Positions 1-10,824 of a DNA stretch of 64,000 nucleotides are shown here, in pieces (the stretch's first letter is position 1; the number at the start of each line of letters is the position of its first letter). A program made the translations under genes and the position numbers. This DNA comes from Comamonadaceae bacterium (lineage in GTDB: Bacteria > Pseudomonadota > Gammaproteobacteria > Burkholderiales > Burkholderiaceae_C): contig CANFCG010000011.1 of NCBI GenBank assembly GCA_947445115.1, forward strand, positions 1 to 64,000. Reading direction: 5' to 3'. The notes beneath the pieces are model-generated. The model was not told the DNA's origin and made no database searches. It worked only from the letters and a program-made list of their open reading frames with translations.

Positions 1-12
1 TACATCACTCAT
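1..12 (-). CDS. nusG: start of nusG (partial, runs off the window)
   Basis: Only the first four codons are visible, reading Met-Ser-Asp-Val. The ATG overlaps the TAA stop of secE by one base (TAATG), which implies translational coupling. The identification rests on position: secE is followed by nusG in nearly all proteobacteria, where NusG links RNA polymerase to Rho or the ribosome. The sequence itself is too short to prove it. Confidence 0.5.
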
Positions 13-395
13 TATTTTCTCCATCCCAAAATAAGGTCATAGAGCACCCACTCTAAAGTTTTGTCCGTAATCCATAGCATCAAAGCCATAAGAACCACAA
101 ACCCAAATACGTAAAGCGTCAGTTGAATTGCTTCTTTGCGGCTCGGCCAAACCACCTTTTTTAGTTCACGCCACGAATCACGAAACAGCGCAACCAGTTC
201 TTTACCAGACTCAGACAGCAGATACAAAACAACAGCAACTGCAAGCCCTACAACCAACACAAGCCACTGGACGAGCACGCCCTGTTTACCCAACAGGTAA
301 AAACCTGCGATGGCCGCAAGCGCCAAAAGCAAGGCTCCGTAGACCTTACCCTTATCCGCGAACGTGTTGACAGTTTGTACTGGTTGATTGGCCAC
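12..395 (-). CDS. secE: SecE preprotein translocase subunit
   Basis: SecE is the small clamp subunit of the SecYEG channel in the inner membrane. The 127-residue product has three hydrophobic segments (about residues 18-36, 42-59 and 93-111), the long form typical of proteobacteria. The conserved SecE core, with the motif RDSWRELKKVVWPSRKE, lies just before the last membrane segment. The start is GTG. It sits directly downstream of tRNA-Trp and tuf on the same strand, and its stop codon overlaps what should be the nusG start. The identification is secure. Confidence 0.95.
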   Translation of the reverse strand: MANQPVQTVNTFADKGKVYGALLLALAAIAGFYLLGKQGVLVQWLVLVVGLAVAVVLYLLSESGKELVALFRDSWRELKKVVWPSRKEAIQLTLYVFGFVVLMALMLWITDKTLEWVLYDLILGWRK

Positions 396-442
396 AAATT
401 CTTTCTATTTACTTCATAAAACCACGAAACAGGATTGAATCG

Positions 443-518
443 TGGCAGGGGCGGAGGGCCTCGAACCCCCAACCTTCGGTTTTGGAGACCGACACTCTGC
501 CAATTGAGCTACGCCCCT
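443..518 (-). tRNA. trpT: tRNA-Trp (anticodon CCA)
   Basis: Read on the minus strand, the 76-nt sequence starts AGGGGCG and ends CGCCCCT-G-CCA, so the acceptor stem pairs over seven bases and the CCA tail is encoded. The D arm, a CCA anticodon in the context CTCCAAAA, and a T arm with GGTTCGAG are all present. It lies between tuf and secE, as usual for tufB-trpT-secE, and is probably processed from the same transcript. Confidence 0.96.
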
Positions 519-531
519 ACTTTTATTTCCT

Positions 532-1722
<1,191 letters not shown>

Positions 1723-1750
1723 GATGGGCATCCTTTAAATAATAAGAGCA

Positions 1751-1808
1751 GTGCCTGTGGGTGGGTTTAATGTCTGCATCGCACTCGTGATTCTTTTTGC
1801 ACAGGCAC
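1751..1808. repeat. inverted repeat in the fusA-tuf spacer
   Basis: GTGCCTGTG at 1751-1759 is matched perfectly by CACAGGCAC at 1800-1808, leaving a 40-nt loop. There is no U-run after it in the direction of transcription, so it is not a classical terminator. It could be an RNA processing or stability structure between fusA and tuf. The function is unknown. Confidence 0.35.
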
Positions 1809-1838
1809 AAAAAGCGGCACGATCGCAGACAACTGAAA

Positions 1839-3941
1839 TTACTTAGCGCGCGCCGACATGATGGCTTCCGACACATGCTTCGGCGCTTCCGAATAATGCT
1901 TGAATTCCATCGTGTAAGTAGCGCGACCTTGCGACATCGAGCGTAGCGTGGTGGAGTAACCAAACATTTCGGATAGCGGCACTTCGGCTTTAATCGCCTT
2001 GCCGCCACCAATCATGTCTTCCATACCTTGCACCATGCCGCGACGCGAGGACAAATCACCCATCACGTTGCCCGCGTAGTCTTCTGGCGTCTCCACCTCA
2101 ACCGACATCATCGGCTCCAAAATCACTGGGCTAGCTTTGCGGCAACCCTCTTTAAAACCAAAGATGGCCGCCATTTTGAAAGCCAATTCATTCGAGTCAA
2201 CGTCGTGGTATGAACCGAAATGCAGCGTGACCTTGACATCTACCACAGGGTAGTTCGCCAAAACACCCTGAGTGACGGCCTCCATGATGCCTTTTTCCAC
2301 CGCAGGGATGTATTCACGCGGCACCACGCCACCTTTAATCGCATCAATAAACTCTATACCTTTACCCGGCTCGTTCGGCTCAATCTTGAGTACGACATGT
2401 CCATATTGACCCTTACCACCAGATTGACGCACAAACTTACCCTCTGCGTCTTCAATCGTTTTGCGAATGGTTTCGCGGTACGACACTTGCGGCTTACCAA
2501 CGTTAGCCTCCACACCGAATTCGCGCTTCATACGGTCAACAATAATCTCAAGATGCAACTCACCCATACCGGCAATGATGGTCTGACCCGATTCTTCATC
2601 AGTCCGTACACGGAACGACGGATCCTCTTGCGCCAAGCGATTCAGGGCAATACCCATCTTCTCTTGATCGGCCTTCGTTTTTGGCTCTACGGCCTGCGCA
2701 ATCACAGGCTCAGGGAATACCATCCGCTCCAGCATGACGATGTGATCTGGATCGCACAGAGTTTCGCCCGTAATCACATCTTTGAGTCCGATACAAGCAG
2801 CGATGTCGCCAGCCACAATTTCATCCACCGACTCGCGCTCGTTCGCGTGCATCTGCACGATACGCCCGATGCGTTCTTTTTTTCCCTTTATCGGGTTGTA
2901 AACGCTGTCGCCAGATTTCAAAACACCCGAGTACACGCGCACGAAGGTGAGTTGGCCCACAAACGGATCAGTCATCAACTTGAATGCGAGCGCCGAGAAT
3001 TTCTCTTTGTCGTCTGCGCGGCGAGTTGTCGGCTGCTCATCTTCATCCATGCACTTCACAGGAGGAATATCCACCGGGCTTGGCATGTACTCAATGACCG
3101 CATCCAGCATGGCTTGAACGCCCTTGTTTTTGAACGCAGAACCGCAAAGCATTGGCTGGATTTCGCTGGCAATCGTACGCTGACGAATCGCCGCCTTAAT
3201 TTCCGACTCGGTCAGCTCAACGCCTTCTAAATACTTGTTCATCAGCTCTTCAGACGCTTCGGCAGCGGCCTCGACCAATTTCTCGCGGAACTCATTGGCC
3301 TTATCAACCAAATCCGCAGGAATGTCGCCATAGGTGAAAGTTACGCCTTTATCAGCCTCACTCCACAAAATCGACTTCATCTTAACAAGGTCAACCACGC
3401 CAGCAAAGCCTTCTTCGGCACCGATTGGGATTTGAAGCGGCACCGGATTCGCTTTCAAGCGCAATTTCATTTGGTCATAGACCTTGAAGAAGTTAGCGCC
3501 CGTGCGGTCCATCTTGTTTACAAAAGCCAAACGCGGCACTTTGTATTTGTTAGCCTGACGCCAAACCGTCTCGGACTGCGGCTGCACGCCACCCACAGCG
3601 CAATACACCATGCACGCGCCGTCCAGCACACGCATCGAGCGCTCAACTTCAATCGTGAAGTCAACGTGCCCAGGAGTGTCAATGATGTTAATACGGTGCT
3701 GGTCAAAGCTTTTGCTCATACCAGACCAGAAGCAAGTGGTTGCAGCAGACGTGATCGTAATCCCGCGCTCTTGCTCCTGCTCCATCCAGTCCATGGTGGC
3801 TGCGCCATCATGCACTTCGCCGATTTTGTGATTCACGCCCGTGTAGAAAAGCACACGTTCGGTTGTAGTTGTTTTGCCTGCATCAATGTGCGCAGAGATA
3901 CCGATATTGCGGTAGCGTTCAATGGGGGTGGCGCGTGCCAT
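1839..3941 (-). CDS. fusA: elongation factor G
   Basis: EF-G is the GTPase that drives ribosomal translocation and, with RRF, ribosome recycling. The 700-residue product has the P-loop AHIDAGKTT near residue 17, the DTPGHVDF motif near 88 and the NKMDRTGA motif near 142, followed by domains II-V to the expected length. The start is set at [12 protein letters not shown], with AAAGGA upstream; seventeen further in-frame codons upstream do not resemble EF-G. It is the third gene of the rpsL-rpsG-fusA-tuf order. Confidence 0.97.
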   Translation of the reverse strand: MARATPIERYRNIGISAHIDAGKTTTTERVLFYTGVNHKIGEVHDGAATMDWMEQEQERGITITSAATTCFWSGMSKSFDQHRINIIDTPGHVDFTIEVERSMRVLDGACMVYCAVGGVQPQSETVWRQANKYKVPRLAFVNKMDRTGANFFKVYDQMKLRLKANPVPLQIPIGAEEGFAGVVDLVKMKSILWSEADKGVTFTYGDIPADLVDKANEFREKLVEAAAEASEELMNKYLEGVELTESEIKAAIRQRTIASEIQPMLCGSAFKNKGVQAMLDAVIEYMPSPVDIPPVKCMDEDEQPTTRRADDKEKFSALAFKLMTDPFVGQLTFVRVYSGVLKSGDSVYNPIKGKKERIGRIVQMHANERESVDEIVAGDIAACIGLKDVITGETLCDPDHIVMLERMVFPEPVIAQAVEPKTKADQEKMGIALNRLAQEDPSFRVRTDEESGQTIIAGMGELHLEIIVDRMKREFGVEANVGKPQVSYRETIRKTIEDAEGKFVRQSGGKGQYGHVVLKIEPNEPGKGIEFIDAIKGGVVPREYIPAVEKGIMEAVTQGVLANYPVVDVKVTLHFGSYHDVDSNELAFKMAAIFGFKEGCRKASPVILEPMMSVEVETPEDYAGNVMGDLSSRRGMVQGMEDMIGGGKAIKAEVPLSEMFGYSTTLRSMSQGRATYTMEFKHYSEAPKHVSEAIMSARAK

Positions 3942-4012
3942 AATTTTTTCCTTTAAAGCTGCAAACAACCCAGATGGGTTGCTTGCAATCAAGTGGTTTA
4001 GAAACGAGTTTC

Positions 4013-4483
4013 TTAGAAGCGGAAATGCGAGAACGCCTTGTTGGCCTCAGCCATGCGGTGAACTTCGTCACGCTTCTTCATGGCGCCGCCACGGCCTTCG
4101 GTGGCTTCGAGCAACTCATTGCACAGACGCTGCGCCATAGATTTCTCGCTACGCTTACGCGCAGCCTCTTTAATCCAACGCATAGACAAAGCCAAGCGAC
4201 GCACAGGACGCACCTCGACAGGAACCTGGTAGTTCGCACCACCAACGCGGCGAGACTTCACCTCAACCATTGGCTTGACGTTGTCAATAGCCAAGGCAAA
4301 AGCCTCCATTGGCGGCTTGCCAGTTTTCTTTTCCATTGCCTCCAGCGCGCCATAGATGATGCGCTCTGCGACTGCTTTTTTACCGCTTTCCATAATCACA
4401 TTCATGAATTTAGATAGCTCGATATTGCCAAATTTTGGGTCCGGCAAAATAATACGCTTAGGGACTTCGCGACGACGTGGCAT
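4013..4483 (-). CDS. rpsG: 30S ribosomal protein S7
   Basis: S7 is a primary 16S rRNA-binding protein that nucleates the 30S head and contacts the E-site tRNA. The 156-residue product begins [10 protein letters not shown], the normal S7 N-terminus, and keeps the conserved stretches [16 protein letters not shown] and [20 protein letters not shown] precedes the chosen ATG, and in-frame codons upstream of it are not S7-like. In E. coli, S7 represses its own operon by binding the rpsL-rpsG spacer. A stem-loop lies in the equivalent spacer here. Confidence 0.97.
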   Translation of the reverse strand: MPRRREVPKRIILPDPKFGNIELSKFMNVIMESGKKAVAERIIYGALEAMEKKTGKPPMEAFALAIDNVKPMVEVKSRRVGGANYQVPVEVRPVRRLALSMRWIKEAARKRSEKSMAQRLCNELLEATEGRGGAMKKRDEVHRMAEANKAFSHFRF

Positions 4484-4600
4484 GGTTTCACCTCTTAAAT
4501 CTTGCTTCAGTGGATGCGCTCTTTGAAAGCACTGCATCAACAGGTCATAAGACCCTCACTTACTCGATTCGCCCCCGACATTGGGAGTTGGAATCACTAC

Positions 4601-4627
4601 GTTATTTCTGCGCCACGCAAAAATAAC
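4601..4627 (-). other. stem-loop in the rpsL-rpsG spacer
   Basis: GTTATTTCTGC (4601-4611) and GCAAAAATAAC (4617-4627) pair over 10 of 11 positions around a 5-nt loop. No U-tract follows on the minus strand, so termination is unlikely. The location matches the E. coli str-operon spacer where S7 acts as translational repressor, but the sequence itself does not prove such a role. Confidence 0.4.
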
Positions 4628-4642
4628 ACCCGAAATACATTT

Positions 4643-5020
4643 TTACTTAGCCTTAGGCTTTTTCGTACCGTACTTGGAACGCGACTGCTTGCGATCTTTC
4701 ACGCCTTGCAAATCGAGCGATCCACGAACGATGTGGTAACGCACACCCGGCAAGTCTTTGACACGACCGCCGCGAACCAACACGACGCTATGCTCTTGCA
4801 AGTTGTGCCCCTCACCGCCAATATAAGAAATTACCTCAAAACCGTTAGTTAAACGGACTTTGGCAACCTTACGCAGTGCGGAATTAGGCTTTTTAGGTGT
4901 CGTTGTATAGACACGGGTGCAGACACCACGGCGCTGCGGTGAGTTCTGCATCGCAGGACTCTTGGACTTGACGGTTTCCACCTCTCGTCCATGGCGAATC
5001 AATTGATTGATAGTTGGCAT
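4643..5020 (-). CDS. rpsL: 30S ribosomal protein S12
   Basis: S12 sits at the 30S decoding centre and is the target of streptomycin-resistance mutations. The 125-residue product starts [12 protein letters not shown] and is collinear with the family. The lysines in [12 protein letters not shown] and [12 protein letters not shown], where resistance changes usually occur, are both wild type. It is the first gene of the minus-strand translation operon and is divergent from the TAXI gene. A TATAAT hexamer lies about 140 nt upstream. Confidence 0.97.
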   Translation of the reverse strand: MPTINQLIRHGREVETVKSKSPAMQNSPQRRGVCTRVYTTTPKKPNSALRKVAKVRLTNGFEVISYIGGEGHNLQEHSVVLVRGGRVKDLPGVRYHIVRGSLDLQGVKDRKQSRSKYGTKKPKAK

Positions 5021-5158
5021 TGTTAAACGTCCCTAAACGTCATAAATAAATAAAATTGATAGACCCACCTTTTCAAGATAAATCAATCACAATGTCGGCA
5101 CAATCTGCTTCCAAATAGCACCGACGCCTTCACCGCCCCAAAAGCGGGAAAGCCTTCC

Positions 5159-5164
5159 ATTATA
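5159..5164 (-). promoter_or_regulatory. candidate -10 box for the rpsL operon
   Basis: A perfect TATAAT reads on the minus strand about 140 nt upstream of rpsL, inside the short divergent region shared with the TAXI gene. No good -35 hexamer is visible at the normal spacing, so the assignment rests on the -10 match and on the position. Confidence 0.35.
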
Positions 5165-5185
5165 GCCCCTTTACTATTATTCGCT

Positions 5186-6523
5186 ATGCCGCAAGCCATT
5201 CGAAATACTCTTTTCTCCCTCCGTGATCTACTCATCACTTTTGGCCCCTATTTTTTTATAGTTATTTTTTTGCTTGGCCTATCCTATTGGTGGATGAACC
5301 CCACCCCACCCAAGCGCGTGATCTTGGCAACGGGTCCGGCGCAAAGCGCCTACGAAGTGTTTGGACAGCAGTACGCCGCATGGCTCAAGCCATACGGCAT
5401 TAAAGTAGAGCTACGCCAAACAGAAGGGTCTAGCGCCAATCTTGAATTGCTTCGCTCGGGACAGGTCGATCTAGGCTTTGTACAAGGCGGCAGCGGCAGC
5501 CCATTACCCAGCGATGAAGAAAACTTAGCCTCGCTAGGCAGTTTATTTGTTGAGCCCATCTGGGTTTTCTATCGCGAGTCGAGTGCCGACAAACTGCTAG
5601 GGCATCATCACCCCCTTAACTCATTGGCTCAACTCAAAGGGTGGCGCGTCAACCTAGACACCGAAGGCTCTGGTGTGCGCAGCCTAATGATGAAATTATT
5701 TGATATCAGTAAGCTCGATGCCGCCGACCTGCACATTTCCCGACTAGACGATACCCCTGCAGCAGTTGCCCTGCTAGGCGCTGACTTGGATGCTATGGTT
5801 TTAGTCGCAGCGCCAGAGTCTTTAATAGTGCAAATGCTCTTACAGACGCCGGGCATCAAGCTCATGAACTTTGCCCAAAATCAAGCCTATGCTCGCCGCC
5901 TACCGTTTTTGACGCCCATCACACTACCTCGCGGCATTGTGGACCTGGCCAGCAACAACCCCAACGCAGACACCTATTTGGCGGCACCCACGACCTCGAT
6001 GCTCACGCGCTCAGCCACGCACCCCGCGCTTTTGCATCTGTTTAGCATGGCGGCTCACGAACTGCACGACGACCCAGGATGGTTCAACAAATCCCACGAA
6101 TTCCCAAATACGAAATCAGATTTACTGCCTATTGCGCCGGAAGCCGATCGATACATCAAAAACGGCCCGCCATTTTTACAGCGTCACTTGCCATTTTGGG
6201 CCGCCAATTTAATTGATCGCATGTGGGTTGTGATGGGGCTTTTGCTGGCCGCAGTCATACCTCTATCAAAAATACTGCCGCCACTCTACCAATATCGCAT
6301 CCGTCGCCGGATGCTAAAAGCGTATATCGTGCTCCGGCTTATTGAGGATAGGGCTGAAGAAACAACCCCAGAAGACAATACGGTCAGGCAGCACTTATTA
6401 GCCGACCTCAGGCACCTAGAAGCACGCGTAGAACGCATCACTGTTCCCGCAGCTTATGCCAATGAGCTTTATTCGCTACGAAGCAACATCCAGCTTGTGC
6501 GAAAGAAACTATTACAAAAATAA
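5186..6523 (+). CDS. membrane-anchored TAXI-family TRAP solute-binding protein
   Basis: The 445-residue protein has an N-terminal membrane segment (about residues 19-37), then a periplasmic binding domain starting PPKRVILATGPAQSAY. The segments KVELRQTEGSSANLELL and QVDLGFVQGG are hallmarks of TAXI binding proteins. A second membrane segment (about residues 351-372) precedes a charged cytoplasmic tail with coiled-coil character. Classical TAXI proteins are soluble and feed a fused DctQM permease, but no permease gene is nearby. This anchored form may therefore sense a ligand or work with a distant permease. A TATTAT hexamer lies 5 nt before the ATG and there is no Shine-Dalgarno sequence. Confidence 0.8.
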   Translation: MPQAIRNTLFSLRDLLITFGPYFFIVIFLLGLSYWWMNPTPPKRVILATGPAQSAYEVFGQQYAAWLKPYGIKVELRQTEGSSANLELLRSGQVDLGFVQGGSGSPLPSDEENLASLGSLFVEPIWVFYRESSADKLLGHHHPLNSLAQLKGWRVNLDTEGSGVRSLMMKLFDISKLDAADLHISRLDDTPAAVALLGADLDAMVLVAAPESLIVQMLLQTPGIKLMNFAQNQAYARRLPFLTPITLPRGIVDLASNNPNADTYLAAPTTSMLTRSATHPALLHLFSMAAHELHDDPGWFNKSHEFPNTKSDLLPIAPEADRYIKNGPPFLQRHLPFWAANLIDRMWVVMGLLLAAVIPLSKILPPLYQYRIRRRMLKAYIVLRLIEDRAEETTPEDNTVRQHLLADLRHLEARVERITVPAAYANELYSLRSNIQLVRKKLLQK

Positions 6524-6526
6524 ATG

Positions 6527-6554
6527 TGGATTCCCGCCTTCGCGGGAATGACAA
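6527..6554. repeat. REP-like palindrome, copy 1
   Basis: ATTCCCGC and GCGGGAAT face each other around CTTC, flanked by TGG and GACAA. It sits between the convergent TAXI and ABC ATPase genes and could act as a bidirectional transcript end or an mRNA-stabilising hairpin. Near-identical units occur near 13661, 17615, 55497 and 60610. Confidence 0.8.
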
Positions 6555-6569
6555 GCTGACAAAAGCACT

Positions 6570-7637
6570 CTAAATCCGTTTTTCGCTGACGCCATCAAAC
6601 AGATGCACTCTATCGGTTTTGATGAGAAGGCCAACGATGTCGTCAGGCTGAGCATCTGTACGCCCGTGGAGGACCACAACCAATTTTGACTCCCCCACTT
6701 GCACCAAGAGCTCAGTCTCGGCGCCAGTAGGCTCTACAACAACGACTGTTGCGGGTACGCCCTCCCCAGCAGCGCCAAGGCTAATATCCGTTGGACGAAT
6801 GCCATAGTGAACGCGCTGCCCCTCATTCAAGGTAACCGTCTGCGACACAGGCCACGTTTGACCTTCAGCCATCACAGCGCCCTTGCTGGCTGTGCCTTGC
6901 AAGACATTCATAGATGGCGAGCCAATGAACTGGGCCACAAACAAGTTTTGAGGGTGGTCAAATAACTCCAGTGGCGTACCGATTTGCTCAACAATACCGT
7001 CGTGCATCACCACAATGCGATCCGCCATCGTCATAGCTTCGATTTGATCGTGCGTGACATAAACCGTTGTGGTTTTGAGGCGCTGGTGCAAGGCTTTAAT
7101 CTCGGCACGCATCGCTACGCGCAACTTAGCGTCCAGATTGGAGAGCGGCTCGTCAAATAAAAACACTTTAGGGTCACGCACAATGGCGCGCCCCATAGCC
7201 ACACGTTGACGCTGGCCACCCGAGAGCTCGCGCGGGAAGCGGTGCAAAAGCGGATCTAAATTCAAAATTTTTGCCGCACGGTTCACGCGTTCATCCGTCT
7301 CTGACTTGTCGGCCTTGCGCAGCTTCAAACTGAACGCCATGTTTTCGCCAACAGTCATGTGCGGATAAAGCGCATAGCTTTGAAACACCATGGCAATGTC
7401 GCGATCTTTCGACTCCATGTCGTTGACGACCGTGCCATCAATGGATATTTCTCCGCCTGTAATTTCCTCTAAGCCAGCCAGCATACGCAGCAGCGTCGAT
7501 TTTCCGCAGCCAGAGGGGCCAACCAGCACTACAAACTCACCATCAGCAATATCAAACGAAATGCCATGAATGATCTTGGTTACAGACTTGCCAGTTCCAA
7601 ATGATTTTTGAATATTGTTAAACGTTAGCGATGCCAT
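6570..7637 (-). CDS. carbohydrate ABC transporter ATP-binding protein (UgpC/MalK-like)
   Basis: This 355-residue cytoplasmic ATPase should power the importer encoded just upstream. It has Walker [10 protein letters not shown] near residue 39, the signature [14 protein letters not shown], Walker [12 protein letters not shown] and the switch histidine in [11 protein letters not shown]-terminal MalK-type TOBE/regulatory domain of about 120 residues follows. It is the last gene of an SBP-permease-permease-ATPase operon. The substrate cannot be read from the ATPase; UgpC, MalK and MsmK proteins share this architecture and some serve several importers. Confidence 0.92.
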   Translation of the reverse strand: MASLTFNNIQKSFGTGKSVTKIIHGISFDIADGEFVVLVGPSGCGKSTLLRMLAGLEEITGGEISIDGTVVNDMESKDRDIAMVFQSYALYPHMTVGENMAFSLKLRKADKSETDERVNRAAKILNLDPLLHRFPRELSGGQRQRVAMGRAIVRDPKVFLFDEPLSNLDAKLRVAMRAEIKALHQRLKTTTVYVTHDQIEAMTMADRIVVMHDGIVEQIGTPLELFDHPQNLFVAQFIGSPSMNVLQGTASKGAVMAEGQTWPVSQTVTLNEGQRVHYGIRPTDISLGAAGEGVPATVVVVEPTGAETELLVQVGESKLVVVLHGRTDAQPDDIVGLLIKTDRVHLFDGVSEKRI

Positions 7638-7665
7638 GAGTTTTCTTCCTAAATTCTTAAATCGC

Positions 7666-8514
7666 TTAGCTCTTCACAGCGCCTGCTGTGAGTCCTGCGA
7701 CCATATAGCGTTTGAAGGTGTAATAAATCGCGGCGGGTGGCAATGCATAGACGCAGCCCGTTGCCATTAGCACTTCCCACGGCGAATCATCGGAGCCCAA
7801 AAAATTACCGAGCGCAACTGAAAGCGTCAAATCAGACTCTTTAGAGAGTAATAAAAATGCGTACAAGTACTCGTTCCACGCCAGTAGCAGCGAGTAAATG
7901 CCAACAGCCACCATTGATGGAACCATCAGCGGCAAGTACACCAAGCGAAACAGTTGCAGCGGTGTTGCGCCGTCCATACGAGCGGCCTCATCCAGCTCGA
8001 AAGGCAGTTTGTCAGACGCTTGCTTGAGCACCCAAATGCAATAGGGCGAAGCGATTGTGACCATCGCCAAAATGAGCGACCAATGATTGTTCAACAACCC
8101 ATAAGTCGCCATGGTTTTGTACATAGGCACAGCCAAAAATGCCGCAGGAATAAAGTAGGTGAACAGCGCCAAATTAAGAACCGTCCTGCCACCACGGACC
8201 TTTAATCGGCTAATCGCGAAGGCCGCCAGCGTAGAGACAAACAGCGTGATGAACCCCACCGAAAGCGCAATGATGAATGAATTGCCGAGTTGCTGCCAAA
8301 AGTGATTGAGATAAAAGTGTCCTTGGGTAAACACCGTTTCAAAATTTTTCAACGTTGGCTCTTTAGGCCAGAGCCGCCCCGAGGTTGCCGAGTCCTTGCT
8401 GGAAATGGCAAACAAAAACATGTGATAAACGGGAATCATCGTCCACAAAAAGACGGGGATCCCGATAAGCAACAGCTTGGCCTCTGTTGTGACCGCTTTT
8501 AAGGTCTTGTTCAT
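7666..8514 (-). CDS. ABC sugar transporter permease (MalG-like)
   Basis: This 282-residue inner-membrane permease has six predicted membrane segments. The cytoplasmic coupling loop [21 protein letters not shown], near residue 185, docks on the ATPase. The C-terminus ends in the [10 protein letters not shown] tail typical of the MalG/UgpE branch. Its start overlaps the stop of the other permease gene by 4 bp, which indicates coupled expression. Together the two permeases form the translocation pore. Confidence 0.9.
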   Translation of the reverse strand: MNKTLKAVTTEAKLLLIGIPVFLWTMIPVYHMFLFAISSKDSATSGRLWPKEPTLKNFETVFTQGHFYLNHFWQQLGNSFIIALSVGFITLFVSTLAAFAISRLKVRGGRTVLNLALFTYFIPAAFLAVPMYKTMATYGLLNNHWSLILAMVTIASPYCIWVLKQASDKLPFELDEAARMDGATPLQLFRLVYLPLMVPSMVAVGIYSLLLAWNEYLYAFLLLSKESDLTLSVALGNFLGSDDSPWEVLMATGCVYALPPAAIYYTFKRYMVAGLTAGAVKS

Positions 8515-9335
8515 TTTGAGAGCCTTTTCATCATCACATAGACCAAAGGCAGCACCAATGGCAGCGCCACAACAATAGACGCCATCGCCACATCCATCTG
8601 GTCAAGCCTGAGGTAACGGATACCCAGCGTTGCCAGCACATGCGTCAAATCTGCAGGCCCACCGCCCGTCAGCAAGTACACACTATTAAAGTCGCCCAAT
8701 GTCCAAATCATCGACAAAATCGTGGATGTGAAATACATTGTCTTTACCGATGGCCAAGTGATAAACCTAAACTTTTGCCACGATGTTGCGCCATCTACCG
8801 ATGCCGCCTCGTATTGCTCAATTGGAATAGAAAGCCGCGCAGAGATCAAAATCAAAGTCCAAAATGGCAACGACTTCCACACATGCATCACCATCGAAAA
8901 TGTGAGCGCAAGCGCTGGGTCATTCAACCAATTAGGACCATCCATGCCCGTCAACTTAAAGATCGTGGTGTTGATGACGCCCCATTCGGGGTTCAGCATA
9001 AAGCGCACCGACAAAATTGTTGGAATGGAAGGCACAGCCCAAGGCAAAATAAAAAGCACCGAGAGCACTTTAATCCACCACCGCGTTTTGATGAAAAACC
9101 CTGACAGCACCAGCGCAATCAGCATCTTGACGTTGATTGCCACGACAAGAAAAATAATCGTATTAACGACCGTCCGATAAAAAATCGGATCCGCAAACAG
9201 TGTTTCATAGCTAGATGGGTGACGCGCCAGCCAAAGCCCATACCCAACCGGATAAAGAACAAAAATTAAAAAGAAAAGTAAGTAGGGGACGACGAACAGC
9301 CGCCCCCACACTTGCCATGATTGGTTACGAGCCAT
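8511..9335 (-). CDS. ABC sugar transporter permease (MalF/UgpA-like)
   Basis: This 274-residue partner permease has six predicted membrane segments and the coupling motif YEAASVDGATSWQKFRFITWP near residue 176. It lies 14 nt downstream of the binding-protein gene and overlaps the next permease gene by 4 bp. The short N-terminus and single large periplasmic loop resemble UgpA rather than the longer MalF. Confidence 0.9.
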   Translation of the reverse strand: MARNQSWQVWGRLFVVPYLLFFLIFVLYPVGYGLWLARHPSSYETLFADPIFYRTVVNTIIFLVVAINVKMLIALVLSGFFIKTRWWIKVLSVLFILPWAVPSIPTILSVRFMLNPEWGVINTTIFKLTGMDGPNWLNDPALALTFSMVMHVWKSLPFWTLILISARLSIPIEQYEAASVDGATSWQKFRFITWPSVKTMYFTSTILSMIWTLGDFNSVYLLTGGGPADLTHVLATLGIRYLRLDQMDVAMASIVVALPLVLPLVYVMMKRLSK

Positions 9336-9349
9336 TCGTCAAAAACCTA

Positions 9350-10729
9350 TTAGTTACCAGCAACTGTTTTAATACGCGCAATCAACTCATCCACGGCTTT
9401 ATCGACAGGCCATTTTTCGCTCAGCACACGATTCATCGCTTTAGCCCATACGTTTTCATTATTGAGAGTGGTGAACTTGTAGTTTTTAGTAAATTCAAAC
9501 GGTGTCGTTCCCGCCATGAACTGGTTGTAAACCGCTACGCGGTGCGCATCTTTTTTCCAAAACGCACTTTGCTGACCGCCCTTGGTAACTGGGAACCAAC
9601 GGCCAAGCGAAGCCTCTACATACGGCGTCAAATTAGCGTCTTCCAGCAAGAATGCAACAAACTTCTTCGCACCTTCTTTGTTTTTAGCCGCATCAAAAAT
9701 TACCCCCACTTTGACAGCTGAGCGGTAAGTCATCTTGGTGCCATCGGGCTTGGTCGGAAAACCAGCAGTAGCAATGTTTTGCTCGTAATTTTTCTTGGCA
9801 GTTTCGCGCTCAGCGGCCGATAGCTGAGTATTGTTTGCATCATCCAACCACTTGGCAGCGATCGAAATCGTCGCGTTATGCGTCATGATGATGGTCTTGT
9901 TATGGAACGCGACGTTGTTATCAGGGTCTTTCCAGGTCGTGCTAGATGGCGGTGTGCAGCCCTTGCCGTAACCACTAGTGTAGTCCGACACTGCGTTAAT
10001 CAAACCTTGGCGAACCGAGGGATCGTCGACCAAGAGCTTGCCCGAATCATTCACCAGCTTGACGTTATGCGCGTCCATGAAAGTCAAGAATGAAAAGAAC
10101 GAGTCGCTGGAGTCAACGCCCATAGGAAAACCCGTGCCGAAGGTGCGTGAGCCCGTTTTTTGACGGTAACCCGTTTGCACCTTGTCGCACCAAAAACTCC
10201 AATAGCCTTTCCAGTCCTTAGGAATGTCCGACTCTTTATACCCAGAGGTCACCAGCATGTCTTTCCAATACTGGATATGCATGGTTTGCTGCTTGATAGG
10301 GAAGGCAAAGTAAGCGCGTTTTTGCGTCACGTTGTCATAGAGGAAAGTGGTTGCCAGCGCCTGCGGCTCAAACTTGGCACGCATCGGGTCAATGATGGAG
10401 CTGATGTCAGCCAGTTTGTTTTCATAAGCCCATTTCGCCGCCACCTGAAAGTCTAAGACGTCACCGTAAGCAACGTCTGGTGGATTCTTCGCATCCAAAG
10501 CCGCGACCAGCTTAGGCACCGTTTCTTGCGGCGCATAAAGCGACAAATCAATTTTGTACTTCGGGTTCTTTGCCTCAAACTTTTTGATCGCATCGTACAT
10601 GCCCTGGTCTTCTTGCGGGTAATAACCCTTAGCCCACCAGATGGTCACTTTTTCTTGCGCAAAAGCGCTGCTTGTGACCACAGCGCCCATTGCGAGCAAG
10701 CTAGCGGTCAAAATCAATTTCAACTTCAT
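9350..10729 (-). CDS. extracellular solute-binding protein, family 1 (sugar ABC importer)
   Basis: This 459-residue periplasmic protein begins with a clear Sec signal peptide (residues 1-24, cleavage after SSAFA). The mature part starts EKVTIWWAKGYYP and has the family-1 fold of MalE/UgpB-type binding proteins, with two cysteines (FWCDK and GKGCTPP) that could form a disulfide. It heads the four-gene importer operon. The Shine-Dalgarno AGGAGA precedes the ATG, and a LacI-type operator candidate lies about 20 nt upstream. The ligand is unknown; the neighbouring sugar-acid enzymes suggest a sugar, sugar acid or polyol. Confidence 0.9.
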   Translation of the reverse strand: MKLKLILTASLLAMGAVVTSSAFAQEKVTIWWAKGYYPQEDQGMYDAIKKFEAKNPKYKIDLSLYAPQETVPKLVAALDAKNPPDVAYGDVLDFQVAAKWAYENKLADISSIIDPMRAKFEPQALATTFLYDNVTQKRAYFAFPIKQQTMHIQYWKDMLVTSGYKESDIPKDWKGYWSFWCDKVQTGYRQKTGSRTFGTGFPMGVDSSDSFFSFLTFMDAHNVKLVNDSGKLLVDDPSVRQGLINAVSDYTSGYGKGCTPPSSTTWKDPDNNVAFHNKTIIMTHNATISIAAKWLDDANNTQLSAAERETAKKNYEQNIATAGFPTKPDGTKMTYRSAVKVGVIFDAAKNKEGAKKFVAFLLEDANLTPYVEASLGRWFPVTKGGQQSAFWKKDAHRVAVYNQFMAGTTPFEFTKNYKFTTLNNENVWAKAMNRVLSEKWPVDKAVDELIARIKTVAGN

Positions 10730-10747
10730 GGATATCTCCTATAAAAA

Positions 10748-10761
10748 TGGTAGCGCTATCT
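10748..10761. promoter_or_regulatory. candidate LacI/GalR-family operator
   Basis: The sequence TGGTAGCGCTATCT has a perfect 8-bp core palindrome (TAGCGCTA) with one further matching pair. This resembles sites bound by LacI/GalR regulators of sugar genes. It lies about 20 nt upstream of the binding-protein gene, between promoter and start, where repressor binding would block transcription. No LacI-family gene lies in the window. Confidence 0.4.
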
Positions 10762-10824
10762 TAAAACGCTTTACATCTGGTTGGCATAGGTGTTTACCTG
10801 AACCCCCATGCTTCTCTTATGTTT

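Noticed and set aside
2220-3230. 336-codon plus-strand open frame
   Set aside because: It lies entirely antisense to fusA, is rich in His and Arg as such shadow frames are, and has no domain features.
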